Assembly: GCF_000741295.1 (NCBI RefSeq)
Contig: NZ_JGZG01000009.1
Location: 16,418 to 80,417, forward strand
Direction: 5' to 3'
Length of the DNA: 64,000 nt
Source of the DNA: Bifidobacterium pseudolongum subsp. globosum
GTDB lineage: Bacteria; Actinomycetota; Actinomycetes; Actinomycetales; Bifidobacteriaceae
Positions 16,101 to 26,154 of this stretch are shown piece by piece. Position numbers and translations under genes: made by a program. The notes beneath the pieces are model-generated. The model had not been told where the DNA came from and searched no databases. It worked only from the letters and a program-made list of their open reading frames with translations. Within the stretch, counting starts at the first letter, position 1. Each line of letters opens with the position of its first letter.

Positions 16101-19100
16101 AAGGCCTGCACCGAATCGATGAACAGCTGGTTGCCGGGCAGGCTGTCCATCGGCACCCACATCACGATGTCCTGCGTGTCGACCGGCTTGGTGAATTTCA
16201 CCTCGGTCGTGCCGCCGTCGGCGAACGTGAACTCGGCCACCTGTTCGCCGGCGGTCGGGTCGCCGGCCGTGTTGACACGCACATACCCCTTGCCGCCGGA
16301 GGATCGGATCTTCACGACGATGCGCGAGACGTCCTCTTTCTTCTCGAGGTGCAGGTAATAGCCGTAGCCCTGCTGGCCGTTGGGGCGGTCCAGGAAGGTC
16401 TGGCTCGCCACCGGGTATGCCGTGGTGTTCTGCGGCTTCGGCGTTTCCGTCTTCGTCTCGGTGGGCTCCGGGGTCGCGTTGTTCTGCGGCGACTCCACAT
16501 CGTTGCCCTTGTGCTGGCCGAACGGCACGTCGTCGAGGTCCATGTTGGGCCAGTAGTTCTGCTGCTGGCGGTTGATGCCGAACAGCGAGCCGGTCGTGGC
16601 GATGCTGTGCACGGCGAAGCCGAGCGCCACAACCACCGCCACGATGACCACGATGATGGCCGCTTTCTTCGTCTTCGACGATTTGCGCTCCTCGAACGCC
16701 GCCTTGTCGGCGATCGAAGGCTCATGGTTGTTCTGCGGCGCGAAGCTCGGCGGCAACGCCGGCGCGCCCACCGCATACGTGGCGTCGATGTCGGCGCGCT
16801 CCTGCTCGAGCGCACGCTGCGAGGCCGAGCCATCGGGCACTTCGTTGCCCTGGCTGTCGATGATCGGGATGCGCCCGGTCGCGCTCACGCCGTCAGTCGG
16901 GTCGGCCGACCCGTCGCGCAGCTTCGACACGTCGATCGGTACGGTCATGCGCTGCGGTTGCAGCGGCGGCTCCAACGGGTTGTTCGGGTCGAACGCCGAG
17001 AACATCTCGGTGGCGTCCTCGGGCTGCAGTTCCGGGATCTGGCTCGAGGCGCCCGTATAGTCCTCGCCTTCCATGAGCGCCTTGCTGTGGCTCCACAGCG
17101 CCTTGAGCGAGCCGGCGCTGAGCGCCTGCGTCTGCGCGCCGAGCTCCTCGTCCTCGATGTCCTCCTCGTCGGCCACATCCATATGCGCGAACGGGATCGT
17201 GGGCAGTGTCTGCGACGAGGCGAGCGATTCGGGGATTGGCAGGATGTCGGCGGGCAGGGCGGGGCTGATCATCGCGCGCACGATCGAACATGCACCCTCC
17301 ACGCCCGTCAGGCGCAGGTCGTGGCGCGTCAGCACCGGGAACTGCTTGACCGGCCCGAGCAGCATCTCGAGCTCGGCGAGCGTGACGAGCGGCACCGTCG
17401 GCGTGCTGTCCTCGGGCAGTTCGAGCCCGCGCTTGACGATGACGCGCAGTTCGGTCGGTGTATCCGCCGGCAGCGCGTTGAGCGAGAACTGCGGGTTCAT
17501 TGTGGATGGCGTGCGTGTGAGCATGCCGTACAGTACGCCCGCGAGCTGGCGGATCGCGCGGCGTGCGGGATTGTCGCCCGGCTGCGCGTTCGATGTGTCG
17601 GCGAGCGCCTCGCTCACCGGCGTGTCGGCGAGCTGCACGCCGCTGCGCGTGAGGCGCACGGTGTCGGTCGACAGGGCGTGGTGTGTGAGGCTGTCCGCCT
17701 GCAGCGCCTTGATGGCGGCCGTGGCCTCGGCGATGATCGTGCGCATCGCCTCGTAGCTCAGCGGGCCGTGGCCGTGCATGTATTCGGTCAGGGAGACGCC
17801 TGCGTCGAGTTGCGTCAGCACTACGGCGATCTGGCCGTCGTGCTGCAGTTGGATGACCGGGGTGAACCGTGCGTCCTTCGACGAGGCGAGGGTGCCGGCG
17901 AGCGCGTTCGTGCTGTCGAGCACGGCCTTGTTGTTGACGATGAAGAGCTGGCAATCGCGCGAGAGCACGCGGTCGTTGGCTTTCCATGCCTGCAGACCCG
18001 CCTCCTCACGCAACGGCGACACCAACGTGTACCTGTTGAGAACGGTATCTCCTAAGTGCGGCCTCATAGTCTCCCCTGATATGTACGGCATGGACGATGC
18101 TCCCGCCATTCTACCGGCCGCACTGGTCGTGCGCGGCGCTTCGCTGGCGCCGTTGCCGGTGAGCGCAATCGGTGCTTCGGCGAGTTCGCTCGGCACTGGC
18201 GGGTCGAGCTGTTCGAGTTCGTTGATCGGCTGGGGCAGTGGGATCACACGCGTCTCGTCGGGGTCGTCCACGCCCGCCACGGCGGCGATCGGCGCGATGA
18301 CGCGCGTGTCGTCCGGGTCCTCGGCCTGCGCGGGTCCACCGGCGGGCGCGCGGTGCAGGCGGCGCCTCAGGGCGTCGACGATCTGCAGCAGTTCCTGCGA
18401 GCGCACGATCCACAGTGTGGCGATGTACGCGATGAGGACCAGCACGCCCAGCACCACGGCTGCGAGCACGTTGCGCAGCCATGCGGCGATGCCCGACTGA
18501 CCGGGGTCGGTCACGTGCAGCCACGCGTAGACGGGGATGCGCGCGCCGAGGCCGACGACGACCGCCACCACGGTGGCGGCGATCGCCTTCGCGTAGGTGG
18601 CGGCGATGCGTTTGCCGTCGAGCGAGCCGTCGAAGCGCCGGCGCAGCATGCGCACGAGCGGGATGAACGAGATCAGGTAGGCGGCGGATACGCACACGGC
18701 GATCATGCCGGCCCATTGCGTGGGCGGCAGCAGGCGTGTGCCGGTGAGGATCAGCCCGAGCTGCAGCATGTACATGATGAGCATGAACGTGAACGGCGAG
18801 CGGCCGTCTTCGAACGCGTAGAACGTGCGCTGGATGATCAGGTACGCGCTCGCGAGCGGCAGGCAGACACTCAGGCCCATGAGCGGCCCGCACATGAGGA
18901 TCGCCTGCGGCACGGCCACGGTCGGCAGCAGCGAGCGCGTGATCGCGAGCGGCATGACGATGAACGCGGCGGTGAAGAAGCACATGATCGTGCCCACGGT
19001 GCGCAGCGCGCGGCTCAGGTCGTCGCGCGCGCCCGCCATGTCGCGGTTCGCGAGCGCCTGCGATATCTGCGGGAAGATCGCCGTGGCCACCGAGACGGCG

Positions 19101-20002
19101 ATGAGCGAATACGGCAGCATGTAGATCGTGTACGCGTTCTGGTAGGTGGCGTTGCCGGCCACGTCGAACTGGTTGAGGTGCATCGTGCGTTCGGCGAGCG
19201 AGGGCGCGCCGGTGAGCACGCGCGTCGTGATGATGTTGGCGATCTGGTCGATGACCACAATGCCGAGGCTCCATGCGGCGATCGGGCCCATCGTGCGCAG
19301 GCCGATGCCGCGCACGCCGAACTTCCAGTGGAAGCGGAAGCCGAGTCTGAACAGCGGGATGAACAGGATGATCGCCTGGAACGCCACGCCAAGCGTCCAT
19401 GCGCCGGCGGTCAGCGCGATCTTCGGCGTGGTCCACTGGCCCGCCGACAACTGCGCATGGTTGCCGAAGATCACGATGAACGCGGTGAAGCCGATGCAGC
19501 TGATCACATTGGCGCCCACAGAGCTCCACGCGTAGGCGCCGAAGCGGTTCTTGACGGCCAGGATCTGCCCGAGCACGGTGTAGAGCCCATAGAAGAAGAT
19601 CTGCGGCGTGCACCACAGCGTGAACGCGCATGTGAGCGAGATCAGCTCGGGGCTGCCGTTCACGTACAGCCGTGTGATCCACGGGGTCAGCACGCCCATC
19701 AGCACGGTCACGGCGGCCAGCAGCGTCACGGCGAACGTGACGATCTTGTTGAGCTGCTCTTCGGCGTTGTCGGCCTTGAGCGTGCGCACGATGTGCGGCA
19801 CGAGCACCGCGTTGAAGATGCCTCCCGACACAAGCGTGTAGATGACCTGTGGGATCATCGAGCCCGCTTGGTAGGCGTTGGCGGCCAGACCGGTGGTGCC
19901 GATCGCCGCCGCGAGCAGGATCGTGCGGATCTGCCCGGTGATGCGCGACGCGGCGGTGCCCGACGCCATGATGAGCGAATTGCGGCCTACGGAAGAACTC
20001 AT
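16097..20002 (-). CDS. murJ: Lipid II flippase MurJ fused to pseudokinase and extracellular domain
   Basis: A 1301-residue protein. Residues 1-545 are a MurJ/MviN polytopic domain (about 14 hydrophobic segments) for flipping lipid II. Residues about 650-870 resemble a Ser/Thr kinase fold but lack catalysis: where HRDxKxxN is expected the sequence reads HHALSTDTV, and there is no DFG. A transmembrane helix follows near 1107-1130 (KKAAIIVVIVAVVVALGF), then a linker and an extracellular beta-rich domain of about 110 residues. The same architecture is known for mycobacterial MviN, whose phosphorylated pseudokinase binds FhaA. The start overlaps the upstream gene's stop by four bases. Confidence 0.93.
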   Translation of the reverse strand: MSSSVGRNSLIMASGTAASRITGQIRTILLAAAIGTTGLAANAYQAGSMIPQVIYTLVSGGIFNAVLVPHIVRTLKADNAEEQLNKIVTFAVTLLAAVTVLMGVLTPWITRLYVNGSPELISLTCAFTLWCTPQIFFYGLYTVLGQILAVKNRFGAYAWSSVGANVISCIGFTAFIVIFGNHAQLSAGQWTTPKIALTAGAWTLGVAFQAIILFIPLFRLGFRFHWKFGVRGIGLRTMGPIAAWSLGIVVIDQIANIITTRVLTGAPSLAERTMHLNQFDVAGNATYQNAYTIYMLPYSLIAVSVATAIFPQISQALANRDMAGARDDLSRALRTVGTIMCFFTAAFIVMPLAITRSLLPTVAVPQAILMCGPLMGLSVCLPLASAYLIIQRTFYAFEDGRSPFTFMLIMYMLQLGLILTGTRLLPPTQWAGMIAVCVSAAYLISFIPLVRMLRRRFDGSLDGKRIAATYAKAIAATVVAVVVGLGARIPVYAWLHVTDPGQSGIAAWLRNVLAAVVLGVLVLIAYIATLWIVRSQELLQIVDALRRRLHRAPAGGPAQAEDPDDTRVIAPIAAVAGVDDPDETRVIPLPQPINELEQLDPPVPSELAEAPIALTGNGASEAPRTTSAAGRMAGASSMPYISGETMRPHLGDTVLNRYTLVSPLREEAGLQAWKANDRVLSRDCQLFIVNNKAVLDSTNALAGTLASSKDARFTPVIQLQHDGQIAVVLTQLDAGVSLTEYMHGHGPLSYEAMRTIIAEATAAIKALQADSLTHHALSTDTVRLTRSGVQLADTPVSEALADTSNAQPGDNPARRAIRQLAGVLYGMLTRTPSTMNPQFSLNALPADTPTELRVIVKRGLELPEDSTPTVPLVTLAELEMLLGPVKQFPVLTRHDLRLTGVEGACSIVRAMISPALPADILPIPESLASSQTLPTIPFAHMDVADEEDIEDEELGAQTQALSAGSLKALWSHSKALMEGEDYTGASSQIPELQPEDATEMFSAFDPNNPLEPPLQPQRMTVPIDVSKLRDGSADPTDGVSATGRIPIIDSQGNEVPDGSASQRALEQERADIDATYAVGAPALPPSFAPQNNHEPSIADKAAFEERKSSKTKKAAIIVVIVAVVVALGFAVHSIATTGSLFGINRQQQNYWPNMDLDDVPFGQHKGNDVESPQNNATPEPTETKTETPKPQNTTAYPVASQTFLDRPNGQQGYGYYLHLEKKEDVSRIVVKIRSSGGKGYVRVNTAGDPTAGEQVAEFTFADGGTTEVKFTKPVDTQDIVMWVPMDSLPGNQLFIDSVQAF

Positions 20003-22230
20003 TCGTCAGGATCCTTCTTGCGGTGGAACTGGCGCCACAGGCCCAGCAACCCAAGCACGACCGCGAGCGCGATGATCGCGATGCCGCTTTTGTCGCTCAG
20101 CTGCAGCGAACTGGTGATGGTGGTCTGCTGTACTGCGCCGAACGGCTGGTCGTGCCGGTCGAGCAGTTGTTCGCGCGCCACCGTGGTGCCGGACGTGGAG
20201 ACACGCACGACGAACGACGTCTGGGCCTCGCTGTTGGGGGCCACTTCCACATCGCTCAACCGCGATGTGACGATCTCCATCGAATCGGTGAGTGACGAGA
20301 CGCGCACACTGATCGGGTAGGGCAGTTTGTTGCTCACCGTGACGGGCATCGACGCCGTTTCGGAGACGACGTTGAGGCTGCCCGAAGGCACGAGCGTGAT
20401 GCGGCTCAGCAGCGCGTCGGCGAAGCGTTGCGCGCCGTCCACCATCGCCGTGCGCGCCGAGGCGTGCGGCGAGAGCGCGGGCAGTGCGAACGCGTCATGT
20501 GCCTGCAGCAGGTACTGCGCCCACGCGTCCGCGCTGAGTCGGGCACTGGCCTGAGCGGACGCGGATGGGGAAGCGGATGGCGGCGACTGCGGGCTCGCCG
20601 TGCCGGACTCCTGCACAGCAGCGGACGGGCTCGACTCATCGGCCGCCTGCGCGGACTGCCCGGCGACGAGGATCGACGTGTTGAACCGCTCGATGTCGTC
20701 GCGGCTGCGGGCCAGCGCGTTGAGCGCCTCAAGCGCGGTTGAGACGGCCGGCATCTGCTGGCCGACGTATTGATTGATCAGGCCGGGCATCTGGCTGGGC
20801 TCGATTGCGGATTCGGCGGTCGCGAGCTCGTCGATCGAGGCGAGATGGACCCAGCTCGCGCTGTTGAGCGCGGTCATGAGCGAGGTGACGAACGTGCTGT
20901 TCGTGGATTCGCCAAGGCAGACCAGCAGTGACCGCGACTCGTATGGCTGTTCCATCTGGTAGAACGCGGACTGCGCGATCAGCCGCTGCAGACGCCCCGC
21001 ATCGGTCTGCTCGGCGCTCGCCTGCGCGCTTGTGGGCTGTTGTTGCGCGAGCGCGGACAGCGTGGATTGCGCGGTCAGCACCGTCACCTCGCCGTGGTCG
21101 GTCGGTACGCGGTAGGTCTCCGTCGTGGCCGTCGCGTCGTCTTGCAGCGCGAAGTCACGCGTGGCCACAACGGTCTCGTAGCCTTGCGCACGCGCGGTGT
21201 TCAGCGCCTGCATCGTCCAGCTGCCCTCGCCCTGCCATGCGATCGCGCGCGTTTGGGCGCCTTCGTCGCCGAGGGCCGAGCGCAGCAGGTTGACGCCGGT
21301 CCCGGCACGCCAACTCTGGTCGCTGATGCCGGCGCGCGTGTAGGCGCCCGCATCCCCGACGCGCGCATACGTCGTCACGTCGAACATGCCCGGCTGGCTG
21401 ATCGCCTGCACATGCGGCGTGCCGACCGCGCGCAACACGAGCGGGTCGCCCACGATCTGCAGGTGTTCGAAGCGCGCGGCCAGCTCGTCTTTCGCCTTCA
21501 GCGCGCGCACATCGTCGGTGCCGAGCGTCACCGCGTCGCTTGGGCGCACGCTGCCCGAGCCAGAGGAGAGCAGCCCGTCCGTCACGGCGGTGTTCGTCTT
21601 CCAGTCGTGCGACGTCAGCGGCATCGCCACGGTCAGGTTGATCGCGGGCGTGCGCTCGCCGTGCAGGCCCGCCTGGCTGCGCGTCAGGAACGTCTGCAGG
21701 GGGGTGGTGCCGGGCAGCGGACCGCCGTCCTCGCCGATGAGCTCAAGTGTGAGCGGGCGTGGGCCCCATGCGGTCAGCGCCCGCAACTGCCCGGCGTCCG
21801 CGTGCAGTTCGCCGTGCACGGTGCGCACGCCATCTGCCTCGACCGTGCCCACGTCGAGCGTGAGCAGTTCGTCCGGGGTGGGGATCATCGCGGCGCCTTC
21901 GGCCCACGCCTGCACGTCGGAGCGCGAGACGAAATTGTATTGGGCGTTCGTGCGCACGGCGAGACGCGCGTGCTCGATGGCGGTCGTACCGTGGTTCTCT
22001 ATGGTGACGCGCACGGCGAATCCCGAAGAATCGGTGACGACGGGCGTGATTTCCTCAATCTGCAGCGCCACAGGGGAGGCGCTTGGCTGCGTGACGCCAT
22101 CGGTGGGCTCCTGTGCCCACGCGGGCGCGGCGCCGAGCGGCGCGAACAGTGTGAGCAGCACCGCGAGCAGCACCGCAATGGTGCACCCGACACCGCCGTA
22201 GATGCGTCCAGTGGTGTGCGGATGGTTCAC
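19999..22230 (-). CDS. DUF6049-family secreted/membrane protein
   Basis: About 743 residues with an N-terminal signal peptide (VLLAVLLTLFAPLGAAPAWA), a long extracellular region, and a C-terminal membrane helix (IAIIALAVVLGLLGLW) followed by RQFHRKKDPDE. A Ser/Ala-rich low-complexity stretch lies near the middle. This family sits beside murJ in actinobacteria and is thought to act at the envelope, but no activity is established. I prefer the GTG at 22230, with CAGGCAGGG upstream and no overlap. An ATG at 22269 would overlap the NUDIX gene by 37 bases. Translational coupling to murJ (ATGA) is clear. Confidence 0.8.
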   Translation of the reverse strand: MNHPHTTGRIYGGVGCTIAVLLAVLLTLFAPLGAAPAWAQEPTDGVTQPSASPVALQIEEITPVVTDSSGFAVRVTIENHGTTAIEHARLAVRTNAQYNFVSRSDVQAWAEGAAMIPTPDELLTLDVGTVEADGVRTVHGELHADAGQLRALTAWGPRPLTLELIGEDGGPLPGTTPLQTFLTRSQAGLHGERTPAINLTVAMPLTSHDWKTNTAVTDGLLSSGSGSVRPSDAVTLGTDDVRALKAKDELAARFEHLQIVGDPLVLRAVGTPHVQAISQPGMFDVTTYARVGDAGAYTRAGISDQSWRAGTGVNLLRSALGDEGAQTRAIAWQGEGSWTMQALNTARAQGYETVVATRDFALQDDATATTETYRVPTDHGEVTVLTAQSTLSALAQQQPTSAQASAEQTDAGRLQRLIAQSAFYQMEQPYESRSLLVCLGESTNSTFVTSLMTALNSASWVHLASIDELATAESAIEPSQMPGLINQYVGQQMPAVSTALEALNALARSRDDIERFNTSILVAGQSAQAADESSPSAAVQESGTASPQSPPSASPSASAQASARLSADAWAQYLLQAHDAFALPALSPHASARTAMVDGAQRFADALLSRITLVPSGSLNVVSETASMPVTVSNKLPYPISVRVSSLTDSMEIVTSRLSDVEVAPNSEAQTSFVVRVSTSGTTVAREQLLDRHDQPFGAVQQTTITSSLQLSDKSGIAIIALAVVLGLLGLWRQFHRKKDPDE

Positions 22231-22232
22231 GG

Positions 22233-22994
22233 TCAGCCCTGCCTGTTCAGTTTCCTTGCGTACAGCCATGCAATCTTACGCTCATTGGGGTAACTGAGCA
22301 CGTCGTCGAGGTCAGCGAAGTCCACCCAGATGGCGTCTTCGGCCTCATGGTCGGGGTCGCCTTCCACCGTGAGCTCACCGCCAATCTGCCGCAGAGCGAA
22401 GTGGTGCACGAGTTTGTGCACGCGCTGGCTGGTTCCAGTGAACCAATAGTCTATCGTGGCGATCGAATCGACCACCTCGCCCAGGATGCCCGTCTCCTCG
22501 TGCACTTCGCGTACGGCGGTCTGTTGCGGCGTCTCGCCCTTTTCGATGTGCCCCTTCGGCAGGCACCATTCCAAGTGGCCGCTGCGCGAATGGCGCGCGA
22601 TGATCGCCACACGGCCGTGGTCGTCGAACACGAGGCCGCCAGCCGAGTATTCGCGCACCACGGGCAGTTCCTGCGCGTCGAGCGAGGCGAATGTGGTGGG
22701 GCGGTCGCTTGTGCGTCTGCGCGGCATCATCGCCGGCGTCGGCGTGGCGCTCGCGGCATCGGCCTGGGCGTGCGGGCCCGGCACGGCCGGCTTCGCGTGC
22801 GCGGCCGCCGCGGCCAGGCGCTCGCGCAACTGTGCGGGTGTGGGGATCGAATTGCCCAGGGATTCACCCTGAGGCAACCCCGCCGACTGCGAGGTGTACA
22901 GCAGTTCGTCCGGTTCGAGCGGATTGGCCTCGTTCGGGGTATGGTGAACCGCAGCGTTGGCATGCATGCGTGCAACGTCTGCGGGTGTAATCAT
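22233..22994 (-). CDS. NUDIX hydrolase
   Basis: NUDIX-family pyrophosphohydrolase (253 residues). The box is intact: GHIEKGETPQQTAVREVHEETGIL, near residue 158. About 100 residues before the domain are Ala/Pro-rich and probably disordered. The start at 22994 (MITPADVARMHAN) has a strong AAGGTGGAG; an ATG 18 bases upstream lacks one. The substrate is unknown. It is the first gene of the NUDIX-DUF6049-murJ run and is divergent from the CCA-adding enzyme, an order often seen in actinobacteria. Confidence 0.88.
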   Translation of the reverse strand: MITPADVARMHANAAVHHTPNEANPLEPDELLYTSQSAGLPQGESLGNSIPTPAQLRERLAAAAAHAKPAVPGPHAQADAASATPTPAMMPRRRTSDRPTTFASLDAQELPVVREYSAGGLVFDDHGRVAIIARHSRSGHLEWCLPKGHIEKGETPQQTAVREVHEETGILGEVVDSIATIDYWFTGTSQRVHKLVHHFALRQIGGELTVEGDPDHEAEDAIWVDFADLDDVLSYPNERKIAWLYARKLNRQG

Positions 22995-23101
22995 GTACTC
23001 CACCTTACTCATGTTTTTATGCAGATGGGGTAACGGTATGCTTGAAGGGCAGAAAAGCAGCGCGGCACGCGTGTGTGATGCGAGAGCACGAAAGGGAAAC
23101 C

Positions 23102-24520
23102 GTGGATTTCGAAGTGTGGCCAGAAGCCATTGAGCTGGGAGAGATGTTCGCCGAGGAAGGCTACGAACTGGCGCTCGTGGGCGGGCCGGTGCGCGACCTG
23201 CTGCTGCACCGCCGTTCGCACGACCTCGATTTCTGCACTTCGGCGCGCCCCGAGCAGTTCGAACCGATTCTGCGGCGTTGGGGGCACGACGGCTTCTGGG
23301 ACATGGGGCGCAAATTCGGCACGCTGGGCGCCATGCGCCGCCGCCCCGACGGCACCGAGGTGCAGGTGGAGATCACCACATACCGTTCCGACGCATACGA
23401 CCCGGACTCACGCAAGCCCGAGGTGAGCTACGGCGATTCGCTCGAAGGCGACCTGTCGCGCCGCGACTTCACCGTGAACGCGATGGCGTTGCGCGTGCCC
23501 GACCTCGAGTTCGTCGACCCCTTCGGCGGCGCGAACGACCTGTCGAAGCGCGTGCTGCGCACACCGGTCGACCCGCGCCAGTCGTTCGACGACGACCCGC
23601 TGCGCATGATGCGCGCCGTGCGCTTCGTGGCGCAGCTCGGCTTCGGCATCGAACCCGAGACGGCCGAGGCGATCTGCACGATGGCCGACCGCCTCGGCAT
23701 CGTCTCCGCCGAACGCGTGCGTGACGAGCTCGTGAAGCTGCTGTTGAGCGACCGCCCGCGCGCGGGCATCGAGGCGTTCGTCGACTCGGGCCTCGCCGAC
23801 GTGGTGTTCCCCGAGATCCCCGCGCTGCAGCTCGAGATCGACGAACACCACCGCCACAAAGACGTGTTCGAGCACACGATGATCGTGATCGACCGCGCGG
23901 TGGCGCTCGAAACCGGCCCCGACGGACCCGTGCCGGCGCCGGACCTGACGTTGCGCCTCGCCGCGCTGATGCATGACATCGGCAAGCCGAAGACGCGCCG
24001 CTTCGAAGCGGGTGGCAAGGTCAGCTTCCACCACCACGACGCCGTGGGCGCCAAGATGACGCGCAAGCGCCTCAAGGCGCTGCGCTTCGACCACCATGTG
24101 GTCGACGACGTGAGCGAACTGGTGAACCTCCACCTGCGCTTCCACGGCTATGTGGACGAACCGTGGACCGACGCCGCCGTGCGCCGCTATGTCAAGGACG
24201 CGGGCCCGCTGTATGAGCGGCTCAACCGCCTGACACGCGCCGACGCCACCACGCAGAACCGCCGCAAGGCGCTTGTGTTCAAAACCGCGATGGACGAGAT
24301 GGAAGAGCGCGTGCGCGCGCTCAAGGAGCAAGAGGACTTCAACGCGATCCGCCCCGACATCAACGGCAACGAGATCATGCAGGAACTCGGGCTCGAACCC
24401 GGCCCGCAGGTGGGCGCCGCGTACCGCCACATGCTCGATTACCGGCTCGACAACGGGCCGGTGGGGCGTGAGGAGGCGCTCGCCGAGCTGCACCGCTGGT
24501 ACGACGCCCAGCAGCAGTAG
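23102..24520 (+). CDS. pcnB: CCA tRNA nucleotidyltransferase
   Basis: Adds CCA to tRNA 3' ends. The 472-residue protein has the class II nucleotidyltransferase motif LVGGPVRDLLL with HDLDFCT about 15 residues later, the RRDFTVNAMAL motif, and a C-terminal HD domain (ALMHDIGKPKTR near residue 290). The GTG at 23102 follows AAAGGGAAACC; an in-frame ATG at 23078 would add 8 residues. CCA is not encoded in the one tRNA gene of this window, which fits the need for this enzyme. The pcnB symbol follows actinobacterial usage. Confidence 0.92.
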   Translation: MDFEVWPEAIELGEMFAEEGYELALVGGPVRDLLLHRRSHDLDFCTSARPEQFEPILRRWGHDGFWDMGRKFGTLGAMRRRPDGTEVQVEITTYRSDAYDPDSRKPEVSYGDSLEGDLSRRDFTVNAMALRVPDLEFVDPFGGANDLSKRVLRTPVDPRQSFDDDPLRMMRAVRFVAQLGFGIEPETAEAICTMADRLGIVSAERVRDELVKLLLSDRPRAGIEAFVDSGLADVVFPEIPALQLEIDEHHRHKDVFEHTMIVIDRAVALETGPDGPVPAPDLTLRLAALMHDIGKPKTRRFEAGGKVSFHHHDAVGAKMTRKRLKALRFDHHVVDDVSELVNLHLRFHGYVDEPWTDAAVRRYVKDAGPLYERLNRLTRADATTQNRRKALVFKTAMDEMEERVRALKEQEDFNAIRPDINGNEIMQELGLEPGPQVGAAYRHMLDYRLDNGPVGREEALAELHRWYDAQQQ

Positions 24521-24536
24521 AAGATGAGCCTACAGG

Positions 24537-25163
24537 TCAGCCGACCGGCGTGTGCTCCGGTGCCTTCGATACGTTGGTGAGCTGGTCGGCCGGCTTGCAG
24601 CCTTCCACGTTCGGGATCTCCGAGCCGGTCTTCGGCAGCTGGTCGGTCTCTTCGAGGTCCTTGAACGTGGCGCCGAGGATGATGTCGACGAGCTTGTCCT
24701 CACGGTCGTCCATCACCAGCTGCGCGTCGGGGAAATTGCTTGCGATCGTGTATGCCTGCACGATCGCGTTCTTGCCGAACACGATCTGCGTGCGCTCCAC
24801 CTTCGCGCTGTCGTAGTTGTCAACGCCCTGCACCACGAACTCGCGATTCTCAAGCGCCTGGCCCACGGCATTCGCGAACCCCGTGAACTTCGTGCCGTTG
24901 AGCACGCGCACCGTGACCGCGCGGTTCTCCGGGTACTTCGGCTTCGAACCGTCCGCCGCTGGCGAGACGCACGGCGCCGTGCGCCCGTAGTTCGCCTCCA
25001 CGGCCGCCGATTTGACCTCGCCGAGGCCGCCCACATGGAAGAACACGAGCAGCGACGCCACGAGCGCCGCCACCAAGACGACGCCGCAGATGCCGAAAAC
25101 GACTGTCTGACGTTTGCGCACATAGCGTTTGCGTGCTTCACGCACCTCGTTGTTCTGGGCCAT
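24537..25163 (-). CDS. Membrane-anchored LytR_C-domain protein
   Basis: A 208-residue protein with one N-terminal membrane helix (VVFGICGVVLVAALVASLLVFF, about 21-42) preceded by a basic cytosolic stretch. It has an extracellular LytR_C domain (VTVRVLNGTKFTGFANAVGQAL through IILGATFKDL). LytR_C domains occur at the C-terminus of LytR-CpsA-Psr enzymes and as stand-alone proteins; their role is uncharacterised. It converges on pcnB with a 16-base gap. Confidence 0.8.
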   Translation of the reverse strand: MAQNNEVREARKRYVRKRQTVVFGICGVVLVAALVASLLVFFHVGGLGEVKSAAVEANYGRTAPCVSPAADGSKPKYPENRAVTVRVLNGTKFTGFANAVGQALENREFVVQGVDNYDSAKVERTQIVFGKNAIVQAYTIASNFPDAQLVMDDREDKLVDIILGATFKDLEETDQLPKTGSEIPNVEGCKPADQLTNVSKAPEHTPVG

Positions 25164-25266
25164 ACCTGTTCCTTGTTCGCGAGCTGACTAGAGACGAGCA
25201 TAACCCATATGGCTGACGCTCCGCCCCTGTTTTCCGCCGCTGAAGCACCCCGCGCGAGGCGGTGCG

Positions 25267-26154
25267 TCAGGCCGCTTCTGCGCGCACGACTGGCCGCGCC
25301 GGGGCGTCGGCGCAGTAGATGCGGTCCACCGCGTCCGCCTGCAACCATGCGCGCTGCACCGCCTGCGCCGCCGGCTCATTTGGCACGAACGCGATGACCG
25401 AGGGACCGGAGCCCGACACGAACGCGGTGCTCGCACCGGCGCCGAGCGCCGCGTCAATCGCCACGCCACTGCGCGGGTGCAGTGAGATGGCCGCCTGCTG
25501 CAGGTCGTTCGGACCACCGCCGGGGCCGAGCACGTCGAACGCCGCGTAGACCTCGGGCGTGCTCAGCTGGGCGCGGTAGGCGCCCACGAGCACGCGGCCC
25601 GTGCAGCCGCTGGCGCGCAGTGCCTGCATGCGCGCGTCGTCTTCGGCGAGCGGTTCGATGCGTTCGCCGAAGCCCGTGCCGAGCGCGGTGCCGCCGCGCA
25701 GGCAGAACGGCATGTCGGCGCCGAGCGTCGCGGCGATCGGGCTCAGCCGCTCCACCGGCCAATGCAGGCCCCACAGCTCGTTGAGCGCGAGCAGTGTGCC
25801 GGCGGCGTCGGCCGACCCGCCGCCGAGACCCGCGCCAACGGGGATGTTCTTTTCGATGCGGATGCCGGCGTCCGGCTCTACGCCCGCCGCCTGCGCGAGC
25901 GCGAACAGCGCGCGCACGGCGTGGTTGCGGCGCATGTCGCTCGCCGACGAGGCGAGGTCGCCCAGGTGCTGCCCGGCGAGTTCGAGCGAAAAGCCGGCGC
26001 CGGGGTGTTTGCCGGTCACGATGACCGTGTCGTAGAGTCCGATCGCGCAATACACCGTTTCGAGCGCATGCCGGCCGCCCCATTCCTCGTGGCGCGCGCC
26101 CACATGCAGCGTCAGGTTCGTTTTGGCAGGGCACTGCACCTGCACCGTGGTCAT
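25267..26154 (-). CDS. ispE: 4-diphosphocytidyl-2-C-methyl-D-erythritol kinase
   Basis: GHMP kinase of the MEP isoprenoid pathway (295 residues). CPAKTNLTLHVGARHEEWGGRH lies at the N-terminus, the ATP loop VGAGLGGGSADAAG near residue 105, and VSGSGPSVIAF in the C-terminal domain. The start overlaps the rsmA stop by four bases, indicating translational coupling; rsmA-ispE pairing is common in bacteria. It supports undecaprenyl phosphate supply for cell-wall synthesis. Confidence 0.94.
   Translation of the reverse strand: MTTVQVQCPAKTNLTLHVGARHEEWGGRHALETVYCAIGLYDTVIVTGKHPGAGFSLELAGQHLGDLASSASDMRRNHAVRALFALAQAAGVEPDAGIRIEKNIPVGAGLGGGSADAAGTLLALNELWGLHWPVERLSPIAATLGADMPFCLRGGTALGTGFGERIEPLAEDDARMQALRASGCTGRVLVGAYRAQLSTPEVYAAFDVLGPGGGPNDLQQAAISLHPRSGVAIDAALGAGASTAFVSGSGPSVIAFVPNEPAAQAVQRAWLQADAVDRIYCADAPARPVVRAEAA

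Noticed and set aside
18353..20320. A 655-codon plus-strand frame inside murJ
   Set aside because: Composition is His/Arg/Asp/Ala repetitive, typical of codon-bias shadows; murJ and the DUF6049 gene account for the region.
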